Of a stretch of 64,000 nt of DNA, positions 21,851 through 32,604 are shown in pieces. The translations under genes were made by a program, and so were the position numbers. Source of the DNA: Schizophyllum amplum (taxonomy: Eukaryota > Basidiomycota > Agaricomycetes > Agaricales > Schizophyllaceae); NCBI GenBank assembly GCA_007026445.1, contig VDMD01000025.1, positions 367,452 to 431,451 on the forward strand, read 5' to 3'. How positions within the stretch are numbered: the first letter of the stretch is position 1; every line of letters begins with the position of its first letter. Under the pieces are notes generated by a model. That model was given only the letters and a program-made list of their open reading frames with translations. It was not told the DNA's origin and did not search any database.

Positions 21851-22929
21851 AGCGCGGTCAAGCGTTGACTGCGGGTACGTTCGTTCAGCGAAGCCGCTCG
21901 TCGTGGCAATAGTCGCAGAAAAGACTTGTATCATAGTTAGTCATTGTTACTAGAAGTTCTCTGCTTGGCTGAGGTGGCTTGGAGGTGGCGCCGCTGCTGC
22001 GAGGCGAGTAAGAGCTGCGATCTCTCGCAGGCTTGCATTGGTGGTGATGCAGTGCGTGCGCCGTGTCTGTCCGGGCCGTTAGCCGCCCGGTCTCTTCCGG
22101 TACCAATTCGCACGGTTGGTTTGATGCTCTCTCCTTCTCCCCGTCATTGCACTGCTTTTGTTCTGAGTGCATGGCTACGATAAGGCTTGCCGCTCGCCCT
22201 GTGGCTGACAGCACCTTACAACCCTCCATTCTGACACGACGCAAACCTCCAACTTGGTCTCGCAAACGCGCTAGTCATTCTGTACAGCTATGACTGTGAG
22301 TAACCAGTGCGAACGAATCCAAGGAAGACGCAGACGTAGTAGTCCCATCAGGCTCCCGCAGGATCTTTGTCTGTCGTCATCGTGCATAAGATGGGGCTGC
22401 GATGCTCGGGATAGTTCCTGTGCTGGTAGCACTTCCACCAGCGCTTTAAGGAGACTAAGTACCCGGTCTCTCAATTTCTGGTGCTAATATCACGGTCATA
22501 ACGTTGTACAGCCTTGTGTCTGCGCCCGAACTTTGAGTGAAGTGTTACTCATCAGTCTCTCCCGCTGCCGTACTAGCATCAAGGTTCTATCACCGTCAAC
22601 ATACACGCACTGCAGGTCACCTCACGTTCAAAAACCTGTATGTACATGGGGCGTAGAAGATCCGTGTGGCGGGCGGCACACGTGAAGATCCATAGATTGT
22701 CTTTTCCTGGTATAATTGCACTGTCCCTCAGGACGCGGTGATGGGGGACGTCCGACGCTCACATGTCCGTCATGAGCGGCATCGCCCCCCCCCCTCGTTC
22801 AAAAGCCGCACACTGCGGTCGCTTTCCCTCCTTCCCTCTTTCTCCCACTACCAGCCCAGCATTGCATAGCAGCAGCCAGCAAACATCGCCGCGCCCCGCC
22901 GGTCAACGGCCAGCAACCTCCCGCGTAGC
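21851..22929. other. Gene-free interval of about 1.1 kb
   Basis: Both flanking genes are on the plus strand, so this holds the ligase 3' UTR and the membrane-protein promoter. A run of 11 C lies at about 22785-22795. The last 100 bp before ATG 22930 are pyrimidine-rich. No TATA box, RNA gene, inverted repeat or plausible coding exon was recognised. Confidence 0.45.
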
Positions 22930-24966
22930 ATGCACTTTGTCAAGTGTGCGTCGTCTCGTTATCGGTGCTGTTCGATCACTGACATCCGTCTAGTAGTCGT
23001 GTTCTCTCTCGGACCCCTGGGTTGCCTTACGGGCGCGCGGGCGGTGAACTTTGACGGCTGCCTCGCCGATATTACACACACGAACATCAGCGACACTGCC
23101 AGGCTTGCTTCTCTGCAAGGCAGCATCACGAACAACCATGGGACACCAATCAACTTGCGGGACGCTTTGGATGACCCCGACTACCCGTGCCCAGCGGATG
23201 AGCCTCTATGCTTCGTGACCTCATTCACCTACCAAGAATGCGTGGCTACGTGCGGCGCGGGGCCGGAGCCATTCGCATGGGCCACCTTCTCGCAGCAGTT
23301 CGGCGCGTGGCTGCTTCCCTGGCTCGCCCTCGTGTCGCAGCTCCCTTTCGGTGCTCGCATGCGCGTCGACAACCTCATGTCTGTCCTGCTAGCCATCGGC
23401 TCTCCCACGCTTGCCGCCTTCTCTCTCGTCTCCACAGTGCTCAATACGCATTGGCTGGCCAGACGCTTCCAGGGCGTCAGATATCCCAATGTCCGCCTTG
23501 CCGTACGCTCGCTCAGCAGCCTTCAGCAGTCGCCGCTGCGTGTTAGCAACCGTGACGGGCTCCTCGCCTCGCTCGTTGTCCTGCATCAGAACGACGAGTG
23601 GTGGGCCGAGCTCGTGCACTGGCTCGAGTACACGCATACGTGGTCCATCTCCGCCGTCACGAACTTGCTCTGGGTCGCCATCGCATACGTCTTCACCGTT
23701 ATCAACGCGTTCACGGAGATCAGCCAGGAGATCAACGCGAACGGACAGGCGAACGGCTCGCTGTGGCTGTGGCTGCTGCCCATCGTCATCGGATGGCTGC
23801 AGATCTCCCCCAAATGCGACGCCGACCGACTCGAGAAAGCCATCGAGCACGCGAACGACAAGGCATGGGTCGCGACCGACAATGATGGCGTAGTGGACGT
23901 CAAGGATACCGCGTTACACCGGTGCGCCTTGGACTTCCATAAGAGTAGTCACGATGCGCTATTCGACGATCAGCACGCAAGTGCGCCCATCTACAACTAC
24001 TCTCGCATCTTTTGCTGGGCGCGCGTCGCTGAGAAGGTTGCCATTGTCTTCGAGGCCGCCAACGCGAACGCGGAGGAGAGGAGGCCTGTTGTGCGTGATG
24101 GGCGAGACTATCAGCTGCCTCAACAGAGGGGACAACCACCACACTTCCGCGAGGGCTCGCGCAGCGATGTTGAAGCATACTGCGAGTCGTGCAAGACTGC
24201 GCCTTACTGGGTACACGGCGTCTGGACGCGCATCGTCGTGGCATCCGTCGTTGCTCTTGCGCTTCAATGGGCGACCACGGGTTCGGCGGTTATCATTGTA
24301 TGGTATACGCCAACGACAGGTAAGTCGCCCGTGATTTTCACGTTACAGCACTGACACACTATGCAGGTCTTGGTTGTCGATCTGGGGCGTACTTGCTCTA
24401 TGGTGCGCAGGTGTGTCTGGGTGTCGTCGCGCGTTACTAACTTGGGCTTCTCCAGGTCTTTTGTCCACCATCGTCTGGCTCCTTATGCTATTGTCCAGCA
24501 TTCTTGTGCACTACTCCACAATCCCCACCGAAGGGCCGAACGGCGAGGCCGGCCCTGACCTCGCATACGAGATGAACGACCGTACTCCGCCTCATCCCCG
24601 GCAGCTCCTCCGTCCATGCGGATAAGCCGCCTAGCTCGATCCCGAAACTCTCTGCCACGCTCGGGATCGCCCTGCGGCGCATGGGCAAGCTCATCGCGAC
24701 AGTGAACGCGTGCTTCGTCATCGTCGCCTGCGTCTTCCAATTCAGCAACTTCTTCAACCGCTGCTACTGCAACAGCAGCGTCTTCGCGCACGGCGTCCGC
24801 GACGCGTACGATGTCGTGAGGCTCACTGACAGCGACATCTCTGACCTGAAGAGCGCGTGGTCAGGCGGAGTAGTTCTGGCGACTGTCACCGGCCGCTGCC
24901 TTCACGTTCTTCGTCAACATCTACATAAACCCGCCTCTGCCCGGTGTCGACAGCTCAAGCAGCTGA
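22930..24966 (+). CDS. Polytopic membrane protein of unknown function, two apparent frameshifts
   Basis: No family recognised. A 48-nt in-frame intron (22946-22993, GTGCGT...CTAG) restores a clean signal peptide, MHFVKLVVVFSLGPLGCLTG. A Cys-containing extracellular stretch follows (DYPCPADEPLCFV, CVATCGAGPEP), then about eight hydrophobic segments, including LLPWLALVSQLPFG, VTNLLWVAIAYVFTVI, LWLWLLPIVIGWLQ, IVVASVVALALQW, LLSTIVWLLMLLSSILVHYS and VNACFVIVACVFQF. Introns at 24320-24366 and 24403-24455 join the segments. Two frame changes remain unexplained by splicing: at about 24590 (before IPGSSSVHADKPPSSIPKL) and at about 24887 (before AAAFTFFVNIYINPP). With both corrected the protein ends at 24966 with a final membrane helix. 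The type resembles Agaricomycete-specific membrane proteins. Confidence 0.7.
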
Positions 24967-25900
24967 CTGGTCGACGGCCCTGGTGGATTGCGGTCTGGAT
25001 ATCCCATCTTGACCTGCCTCTGTTTACGGACGCGATTGTGACTGGCTCGCTGTTGTGGCCGTTTCAGTTTCCTACTGAATCTTGCTTCTATTGACCTTGC
25101 TTTTGGCTTCATCCTCTCCCTCATATACCCCCTATGACAATGTACTGTAGAATGGCCGTCGAGAACGAGCAGTTGTAATACTAAACATATGTGTATGTAG
25201 TTCAGGTTATTATGTATCATGAGATGGTTTTTCAGATCAACTGGGATCATCACCATCCAAGATGTTGATAGGCGAAGGCTCTTTTCAGTGTTCACTCATG
25301 CAGCTGTCGTTCACCTCAGAAGCTCTGCGGACAGAAGGAGTCGGTCCAGGCATCTACCGTGACCCACGTTCTATTTGGCGATGTTTACTGGAAGCACCGT
25401 GCGGTCTGTTCTCTCCAGCAACTTCCAGCTTCCTTTCTTGGGACTCAGCTCTGCCTTGCTATCCGCCCCTTTGCCTTCCTCTCCTTCGTACACTCTGGAA
25501 TGGAAAAGCCAGCGATTAAACTCCGGTAATGGAGGTGATACCTTCGCCCTCAACTCGGATCCGTTCTGCAAAGGCGTCAGCAGAGCAGAACAAGTTTGTC
25601 CTGAAAGAGTTCTATGACTTCGATCTGGAAGGCGACTTCACCAGTCCTGGAGATCTATATGGGGCCCATGTCCGACCGTGAAAGCCGGCAGCGGAAGCCA
25701 CCGCCGCGCCGCACCTGCCGGAGCCCCTCGGTTTCCTTCCGTCTCTAAAGGAACCGCATAACCTGCTCCAGACCTGCTCTGACTCTCCGAGCCGCATAGT
25801 TTTCTTCGACTTGCAGAACCAACGATACGGCCATATTCCGTAACCCGGCCAATAAAACAACCTGCCCTCGAGGTGCATTTGGAACACTCACAAATTCACA
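24967..25900. other. Gene-free interval of about 930 bp
   Basis: 3' region of the membrane-protein gene and promoter of the NmrA-like gene. An AT-richer patch (about 25170-25250, TAATACTAAACATATGTGTATG) may include the poly(A) site region. I see no TATA box, repeat or coding exon with recognisable features. Confidence 0.45.
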
Positions 25901-27168
25901 ATGCCTCGTATTGCTACCATATTTGGCTCCACAGGCCTCCAAGGTATGTCTCCCTTCATCTTTTTCTGCGAATGTAGGAAACAAGTCGTCTTGTAGGCAC
26001 CTCTGCCGCCGCCTCTCATTGCGGACGGTACTTTCAAGCCTCGCGCTGTTACGCGCAACGCCAGCTCTGCCGCTGCTCGTGCGCTCGCCAAAATTGGGTG
26101 TGAGGTCGTCGAGGCCGCCTTTGACGACAACAAGGCCATCAAGCGGGCTGTTGCTGGCGCTGGCGTCTTCCTTGTCTGTAAAAGTTGACTTCGCTCAGAA
26201 ACGCGCACTCACCATTTACAGGTCACATTCCCCCTGGTCGATATCCCAGAGATCACGCAGGGCATGAATGTCATCGACGCGGGTAAAGAAGCTGGGGTAA
26301 AATTCTTTGCCTTCAGGTTCGTTTTTGAGGGGTTGTCTCTTACTCGCTGATAGCCTAAATTTCCAGCACGTTGCCTAGCATGAGCGAGATGTCGAACGGA
26401 AAATATAAGGGCATAGTGCACTTTGACGGTACGACGTCTGTTTTCCGTATAGCCCTTTTCGTTATCGCTTTTTTCAGACGAAGCCATCGTACAGAAGCAC
26501 CTTGAGGCCTCTGGAATCTCCTGCGTATTTATCTGTCCTGGTGGATTCCTTAAGAACATTCAACGCGCGTAAGTCGACCTTACATACGACATCTCTCCCA
26601 CTGACGATCGACAGGGTACGCCCAGCCAGCTCAGTGGCGACTGGGTACAATCTGTCGACGCTCGAACGACAGTTTCCTTCTATACCTGGACTGGTCGCGA
26701 CATGGGTCTCACTATCAAGACGCTCTTCGCGCAGGACACTACGCGCTTACCTGAGATAGATCATGAGACATTCGTTCTCGGCAGCCTGCGCGGGACGGTG
26801 GAAGAAATGGCCGCAGAGCTGGCTAAGGGTATGCGGCAGAATCACCTCTCAGCATGTTGAGCTGACCATACGTTTCTACAGGTCTAGGAAAACCCGTCGA
26901 GATTAAGCGCGTCCAGCAATCTAGGCAGCTCATCAACGACATGGTGCGTATTCCTCTACCCATCTGATACCGCACGATCTCCGTCACGGCCGGCCTGCGC
27001 CATCTTGCATGTTTGTTGACTCTTTGTCCCAGTTCGACTGTTGTCTTTGAACATCAGTGGTTTCCCGAGGTCCAGGTCCCCGATCCTCGTCTCGAGGCAC
27101 TCGGTGTAAAGGTCGGCACTGTTGAAGAGTTTGCCAAGACAGAGCTCAGATCGCTCGTGGGGGAGTGA
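25901..27168 (+). CDS. NmrA-like NAD(P)-binding protein, apparent frameshift(s)
   Basis: Rossmann-fold protein of the atypical short-chain dehydrogenase/NmrA family, which binds NAD(P) and often acts as a redox sensor or oxidoreductase. The N-terminus MPRIATIFGSTGLQG carries the G-x-x-G-x-x-G-like dinucleotide motif. Spliced exons give ADGTFKPRAVTRNASSAAA, VVEAAFDDNKAIKRAV, VFLVTFPLVDIPEITQGM, FFAFSTLPSMSEMSNGKY, HFDDEAIVQKHLEASGI and FICPGGFLKNIQR. These are followed by FYTWTGRDMGLTIKTLF, FPEVQVPDPRLEALGV and GTVEEFAKTELRSLVGE. The join just after the first intron (about 26000-26015) does not keep frame (GTSAAASHC versus LIADGTFKP), implying a one-base lesion in GCCGCCGCCTCT. The junction at about 26570-26612 is also phase-inconsistent. 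One donor is GTCTGT and the last intron is long (about 110 nt). Partners are unknown. Confidence 0.72.
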
Positions 27169-27528
27169 TGTTCGGTAACTCTTCGAATGTACTGCAGCAC
27201 CAGCTGTCATATTCATGCTTGGCAATGTACAACATCGGCCAATAGGAGTTCGTGATCCCTCAAATCCACTATCTGACGCAGCCGTCAGAATCTTCCGTAC
27301 GTATCACACAAAAGCAAAATTCCAAGTCAATGTCGCTGACCACCTGCCAGCTTATACATAGCAAGCTGAGTTGTGACCATACAGCCGCTTTGTTTCCCAT
27401 CTTGACAGGCCTGAGGTAACGCGACCGTACCTGTCTTCGTCTCCGCTGTTGTCGGTATCAGATCAATCGTATAAAGGTGTGGTCCAGCTCGTTCGTTTGA
27501 GCCCTCTATCCTCCGGTGAAGTCATACA
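27169..27528. other. Intergenic between the NmrA-like gene and TAP-like peptidase 1
   Basis: About 360 bp with the 3' region of the NmrA-like gene and the promoter of the peptidase. Other than the TATA box at 27470-27477, nothing is recognised. Confidence 0.45.
27470..27477 (+). promoter_or_regulatory. TATA box of TAP-like peptidase 1
   Basis: TATAAAGG lies about 59 bp before the ATG at 27529. The paralogous peptidase gene near 47.4 kb has the same octamer at a nearly identical distance, supporting a functional core promoter. Confidence 0.6.
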
Positions 27529-29664
27529 ATGCTGTACAGGTCAGCGATCCTGCTAACGGGCGGCGTCACGGCAATCACTGCGTTTAGCCTCCCCCTTCGC
27601 TCTGAAGTCATCGAGGTAGTTTGTTCAGTATCTTGTTGTCAGTGCGTGGCTGACAAAGTCGCAGCACGACGCAGAGATCGACTGGTTCTCATGCGGCGAC
27701 CTTGACCCGCAGTATAGCTACGGCGATGAGCTCAACATAACCTGCGGATACTACAATGTACCCCTAGACTGGGCAGACGATTCTGTAGGCACCGCGAGCC
27801 TCGCGGTCGTCCTTTATCCGGCCACGAAAGACCGTCGGGGCACCATGTTTGCCAATCCCGGTACGCTAAACTTGCAATTGTTCATTGCCAAAGTCCCAGC
27901 TTTCTTCTCTATCTTCTGACATCTCCTCAGGAGGTCCAGGCGGCTCTGGTGTTGAATACATACTCGAATTCGGTCCGAACATCAGTAGCAAGGTCATAGG
28001 CGGTCACTACGACATCGTATCCTGGGATCCGCGCGGCGCCGGGCACACCACGCCAGGACCGCCATCTTGCTTCGACAGCGCCGAGGACTGGGAAGAGTAC
28101 TTTAACGGCACGCTCGAAACCACGGGCCTCGAGATAAAGGGTGATCTTACCGACGGCAGTCAATTGCAGCAATTCTACTCTCATGTCCCCGAAATGGAGA
28201 AGAAATATCGCGGATTAGGCAAGCGTTGCGCGCAGAAGGACAGCGGTAAGACTCTCGCGTACCTCGGGTCTGCTGCTGCTGCGCGCGACATGGTTGCGCT
28301 GGCGGAATACTTTGACCCGGGCGTGCAAGAAATCAACTATTGGGGCATCTCCTACGGCTCTATGATTGGCTTCATCTTCGTGAACAGTGAGTTCCTGGAA
28401 GATCGCGTGAAGCCAGATACTCATCGCGCGTTCAGTGTTCCCTGATCGTGTCGGTCACGTAGTCCTCGACGGTTGCATGGGTTGGTATTGCGCGCACGCT
28501 ATTTCAGTGTACTAAATCTTATACAGAACCCTTACTCTATGCCAATGAGCCAACAACGGATGTGAGCTTTCTACTTATTGTCGCGGAGGATAGCTATGAG
28601 ATCTCTGAACAAACTCACCAGTATTACCTCAATAACCTTGCATCTGTGGACGAGACCTTCAATGGCTTCACTACTGGCTGCGCAATGGCCGGTCAGGATG
28701 GTTGCAAACTTGTTCAAGGCGACAACGACACGGCTGCGGACATCGCGACACGCGTCCGCGGTCTGCTTGGCGTGAGCCACGTCTTTTATACTGACTGACT
28801 CCTGCTGATTCATTCTACCTTATAGCTCGCGCATGATCTCCTCGAGTCCGGCGCTGACCTCAGCGGGACCTACACCTCCGCCCAGGCCCGCGAATATCTC
28901 TACGGCGCCATGTACAGCCCTTTGATGTGGAGCGAGTACGCTAACTTCATGTACGCCTACGAGCAGACGCTACACGCCATCGCCTCCAACATAAGCGAAT
29001 ACCCATCCACCAAGCCCGATGCGGGAAATGGCACCGATACACACACATACGAGTTTGTGGCGATTCTATGTGGGGATGGTGTCAATGCGGGCAACATGAC
29101 GATGCGTAGCGGCTTCGATGCCATCGTCCAAGCCTCCGAATACGTTTCACCTCTGTTTGGTCCTCAGTGGCATGTGGATGCCAACATTTGCTTTGCGTGG
29201 CCGGCGCGCGCGGTCGAACGCTACACGGGCCCTTGGGACAATAAGCTGAAGAATTCCATCCTCGTCATCGGGAATACCGTAGGCTTCTTTCATCTTGAGC
29301 GACACGGTTGACGTCTGATGCGGAGGCTTTTGCAGTTCGATCCCGTTACGCCGTTCAAGAATGCACAGCTTATGGCCGATTTGCTAGGCGACAGCGCGGT
29401 CCTTCTGCAACAGAATGGCTACGGCCATGTTTCCCTGGCGGAGCCGTCGACTTGCACCGTCGACGTTATCAACAGATATTTCGAGGATGGCACGGTACGT
29501 CACGATTGGACGCTTTCAATGACAGAGCCTGAAGCACCCTTCACCAGCTTCCCGAGGGCGACGATACGATTTGCCCAATTGACGACGATGTCGTGCTTTT
29601 CCCCAACTCGACCGTTAGTCAGGCAAGTGTACGGTTGAGCATCCTCGCTGCTGGCCAGAGTTAG
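27529..29664 (+). CDS. Secreted alpha/beta-hydrolase with TAP-like C-terminus (peptidase copy 1)
   Basis: Predicted extracellular serine exopeptidase of the tripeptidyl-aminopeptidase/proline-iminopeptidase-like group (S33). ATG 27529 begins a signal peptide, MLYRSAILLTGGVTAITAFS. Spliced exons give IDWFSCGDLDPQYSYGDELN and TCGYYNVPLDWADDSVGT. The oxyanion segment is FANPGGPGGSGVEY, followed by YDIVSWDPRGAGHTTPGP. The nucleophile elbow is YWGISYGSMIGF. Then come NMFPDRVGHVVLDGCM, the cap, and the TAP-like C-terminal domain FAWPARAVERYTGPWDNKL. The acid motif is NTFDPVTPFKNAQ and the catalytic His is in NGYGHVS. The last exon (LPEGDDTICPIDDDVVLFPN) ends at 29664. About eight introns of 45-65 nt are needed; no frame break. 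Its closest visible relative is the gene at 45193-47368. Confidence 0.88.
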
Positions 29665-30182
29665 TCAGACACCGGCGGACGAGTCTCGCCTGCAGGCGCC
29701 AGATTTCTTTAGGAATAGTGTAGCCCTATGGTGATCGTCGCTTGATATGTGCCGTGCTGACCGTCGGCACCACGCAACATGAGTTACGGTAACGCAGTGC
29801 TCCTTGCCGTTGATTGCAGTCATATCACTTCTATGAGACTGTACTGGACTTCGAAAACAAAGGAAACGTAACATAGGTTGCGAACAGTAGCCGAAAATCA
29901 CATCTGCTTGTGGGCGAGTCAGAAGCCACCGATGCCTGCCACTGCTCATGACCCATGAGAAGACGCCGCTGCGAAGCGGGGAAGGGGCATGTTGTTGCAG
30001 CCCGAGCCAGTGCTTTAATGTCGCCGTCAGAATCTTGGGGGACGAAGGTCAAATGGCGGACAAATCACTACTCACAGTAGACTGCTGTGTCGGTCATCCC
30101 CATGCTATTCGAATGCAGGCATACACGCTACCAGACAATGAGCAATAGTGGAAGAACAAGAGCAACCGAGTACATACGAAGT
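29665..30182. other. Intergenic between convergent TAP-like peptidase 1 and F-box gene A
   Basis: About 520 bp between two converging genes, expected to hold both 3' UTRs. No repeat, RNA gene or coding exon is recognised. Confidence 0.45.
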
Positions 30183-31366
30183 TCATGCCTGGTCGTCGTC
30201 TGTCAAGGCGTCATCCTCATGCTCGGAACTTTCATCCACCAGAAAGTCGCCGTTCTTGCCGGCGCATGCTGCGTAGTAGCCCTGGCTCCGCACGCGCTGG
30301 AATAGAGACGCAAGTGGTAGAACTTGGTTCCATTTGTCGTTGTAGTCGGACTGCGATTCGATTCGTGCCAAGCGAGGAAACAAGGAGGAAATACATGATG
30401 CGACAGACGCTGGGTCGTCGATGGGGGAGTTGCCAACGTTTAATTCACCTACACTCCAGTTGCGGACACCGTCGAATGGTATCTCCTTGGATCGCACAGT
30501 CGGCACCCGTGTCGCATCGATGGTACAATGGACAAAGTCTAGTCGAGGACAGTGTAATCCGAGAGCAGCAAGCCCATCGAGAGTGGCGAGGGGAAGACGA
30601 GCTTCATTCCCTGCCACGCCCAAGGCCTTTAGCTTAGGCCATGACTTCGCTATCGTAGACAGAAGCAGGTTATCGAGCCGTATGTCGCAGCCTGGAATAG
30701 CGAGCCAGAACGTCTCGACGTGCTTGAAGGAGAGCAAGGGCGTGAAGTCATCGGGCACGATGGTATATGTTGTGGAATCGACGATGGCGTCGTTTGCCTG
30801 CTCCCAGGAGAACTCCATGAATATTTCTTCAAGCGTTGTGGGCGCCATTGCAACCGAGAACTCCTGGAACAGCCGCCGGCATGCGGCCGCGGTTGTTGGT
30901 TCGTCTGTCGTCAGCGCTAGGTTCCTGACTGGGCTGCTGGTCAAGAGGGAGAGAAGCCATGTATATTGCTGTATGGTACCGCCGTCAAGCGCGAGGAAGG
31001 TCAACGCGCGGAAGCCGTTGTTATTGTGAGCTCCTGTGAATGGAAGATTGCCGATGGTGTCGCCACGGTTGCTGCGCTTGTATAGTTCAAGGGAGCGGAG
31101 ATCTGGGAAACTGGCAATGCGCGCCAACGTTGACGTGTTCAGAAGAGGTACTCTGAGTTCCTGTAGCTGCGACCATTCTGCAACAATGGTGTGCAGCAAT
31201 TCAATCACGTCATCTGGAAGCATCGCCGACTCGAGTATCGTGAATGTCGTGGGCGAGCATCTGCGCGCGGCTAGGGATAACAAGGAGGCATAGCGCAGCG
31301 ATGTGTTTGCGTCGTAGAACTGGATACTTATGGTTTCGAGCAAGGGGCTGATGAGGAGATGAAGGA

Positions 31367-32106
31367 TATGCCGTTGATTCCGTAAAATTAATCACTTGCG
31401 TATCACAAGTGGAAATCTCGCGTGACATCACTATGAGGGGTCTTGGAACGTGCATCTCAGCTGCCGCACGAGCAAGTGAGCCCCCGCAAACACAAGTGAG
31501 GTGGCCCGCAAACACAAGTGAGAACCCGCGAACACAAGTGAAGTAGCCCGCATGAGTCACGTGGGGAGGCTGGGTGAGCAAGTGAGGATGCCGATCGCAC
31601 AAGTCAGCCTGCCGTACGACTAAGTCAGTGGTCCGCAGAGACAGGTTAACGACTTCCCTTGGCATGTCTACGGCCCTAATTCGTGAGATACCTTCCTTTT
31701 TGGGATTGGTCACGGTCACAGAGCGTGATATTCACGTGCTTAATTTGAAATATTATCGCAGTTGACTTGCTGTGTGGACTGCCGACTTAGTCGTACGGCA
31801 GGCTGACTTGTGTGTGCGGCATCCTCACTTGCTCACGCGGACTACCTCACATGAGTTTTCGGCACTCTCACTTGTATTTTCGGCACTTTCACTTGTATTT
31901 TCGGCGGCTTCACTTGTGTTTGCGGCGAGTTCACTTGTGTTCGCGGCGAGTTCACTTGTGTTTTCGGGGCCTTACTTGCTCATGCGGCATCTTGTCTTGT
32001 TCGTGCGGGCAGCTGACATGTGCGTCCGAAGACCCTTTGTAGTAGTGTCACTCGAAATTATCACTTGTAGCACGCAAATGATTAAATTTACGGAATCAAC
32101 GGCATA
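31367..32106. mobile_element. 740-bp non-autonomous foldback (long inverted repeat) transposon
   Basis: The outer 35 bp of the two ends are inverted copies with 33 matches (TATGCCGTTGATTCCGTAAA...). Both ends are flanked by GAAGGA (31361-31366 and 32107-32112), a 6-bp target-site duplication. Similarity between arms continues inward for about 260 bp on the left and 325 bp on the right, up to a shared CAGCCTGCCGTACGACTAAG segment. That leaves a central spacer of roughly 155 bp (about 31627-31781). The arms carry many CACTTGT/ACAAGTG motifs in about 21-bp periods. There is no transposase coding capacity; open frames across it are by-products of the repeats. Superfamily is not assigned: a 6-bp duplication with these termini does not match a class I can name with confidence. 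Confidence 0.88.
31858..31962 (+). repeat. Five tandem 21-bp units in the right arm of the foldback element
   Basis: Five contiguous 21-bp units, each with the core TTCACTTGTRTT or TCACTTGTATT preceded by a GCGGCGAG- or TCGGCACT-like half. Units start at 31858, 31879, 31900, 31921 and 31942. Degenerate units extend on both sides. The left arm has complementary copies (ACAAGTG at 31492, 31514 and 31534). Such sub-terminal arrays often serve as transposase-binding sites; that role is inference. Confidence 0.8.
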
Positions 32107-32604
32107 GAAGGAGGTTGATAAAGCCTGGAGTCGCTATCATCGAGTGAATCAAGTCGAGGATCCGGAGATTGGGCAACAGGATATTGACCGGGCATGAGAT
32201 GGCTACGGCGTCGAGAGATGTCGGATCGAGGTAGTAGTCTTTATGCGTGTAGAGGTGCTTGATCCAAGGAGAGTAATACAGAACACGATCCCATTCGTGC
32301 GCTTTTGGGGACCGCTTTATGGTCTAAGTATGCGTCACCATCAGATTATGGATACGACGGCGATGATACGCACCAGTCGACGCGACTCAGCTAATGTCCA
32401 AACTTCATCCGGGAAGCATTTTAACAGTGAGCTTAGGCCCGCCCGGTTCTTATGCCATATCTCGCGCAAAGCCGGTCCTATGAAGAAGGCCTTGCAGGAC
32501 AAGGCGAAGTGGAGGAGATTCTGTCGATACCCATACTCCGCGTCGACGCGAATACTTGAGCATATGATGGACAGAATCTCTGGTATCCGTAGTGCACGAT
32601 GCAT

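Larger units (their letters stand above)
30183..32604 (-). pseudogene. F-box/LRR gene A (family 2), split by a foldback transposon
   Basis: ATG 32604 begins MHRALRIPEILSIICSS and an F-box-like helix set (LLHFALSCKAFFIGPALREIW, LLKCFPDEVW). A 50-nt intron (32373-32324) leads to an exon running RSPKAHEWDRVLYYSPWIK...PNLRILDLIH...FINLL. At 32106 coding sequence is interrupted by the 740-bp element 31367-32106. Coding resumes at 31360 with LLISPLLETISIQFYD and runs uninterrupted to GVRNWSVGELNVGNSP and the acidic tail ending TDDDQA at 30183. Removing the element and one GAAGGA copy gives AAC CTC CTT CAT CTC in perfect frame. No other stop or frameshift is present, so the insertion is the only lesion. 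The protein would be a substrate-recognition F-box protein; substrate unknown. Paralogues lie at 52240-54340 and 56528-58196. Confidence 0.85.

Noticed and set aside
31858..31962. Regularly spaced 21-bp repeats as a possible CRISPR-like array
   Set aside because: Units are contiguous without unique spacers, imperfect, inside a eukaryotic transposon and mirrored in the opposite arm.
31210..32107. Long open frames on both strands at the ends of the foldback element, which could be read as transposase or hypothetical proteins
   Set aside because: They consist of translated inverted and tandem repeats, start and end within the terminal repeats, and show no transposase motif.
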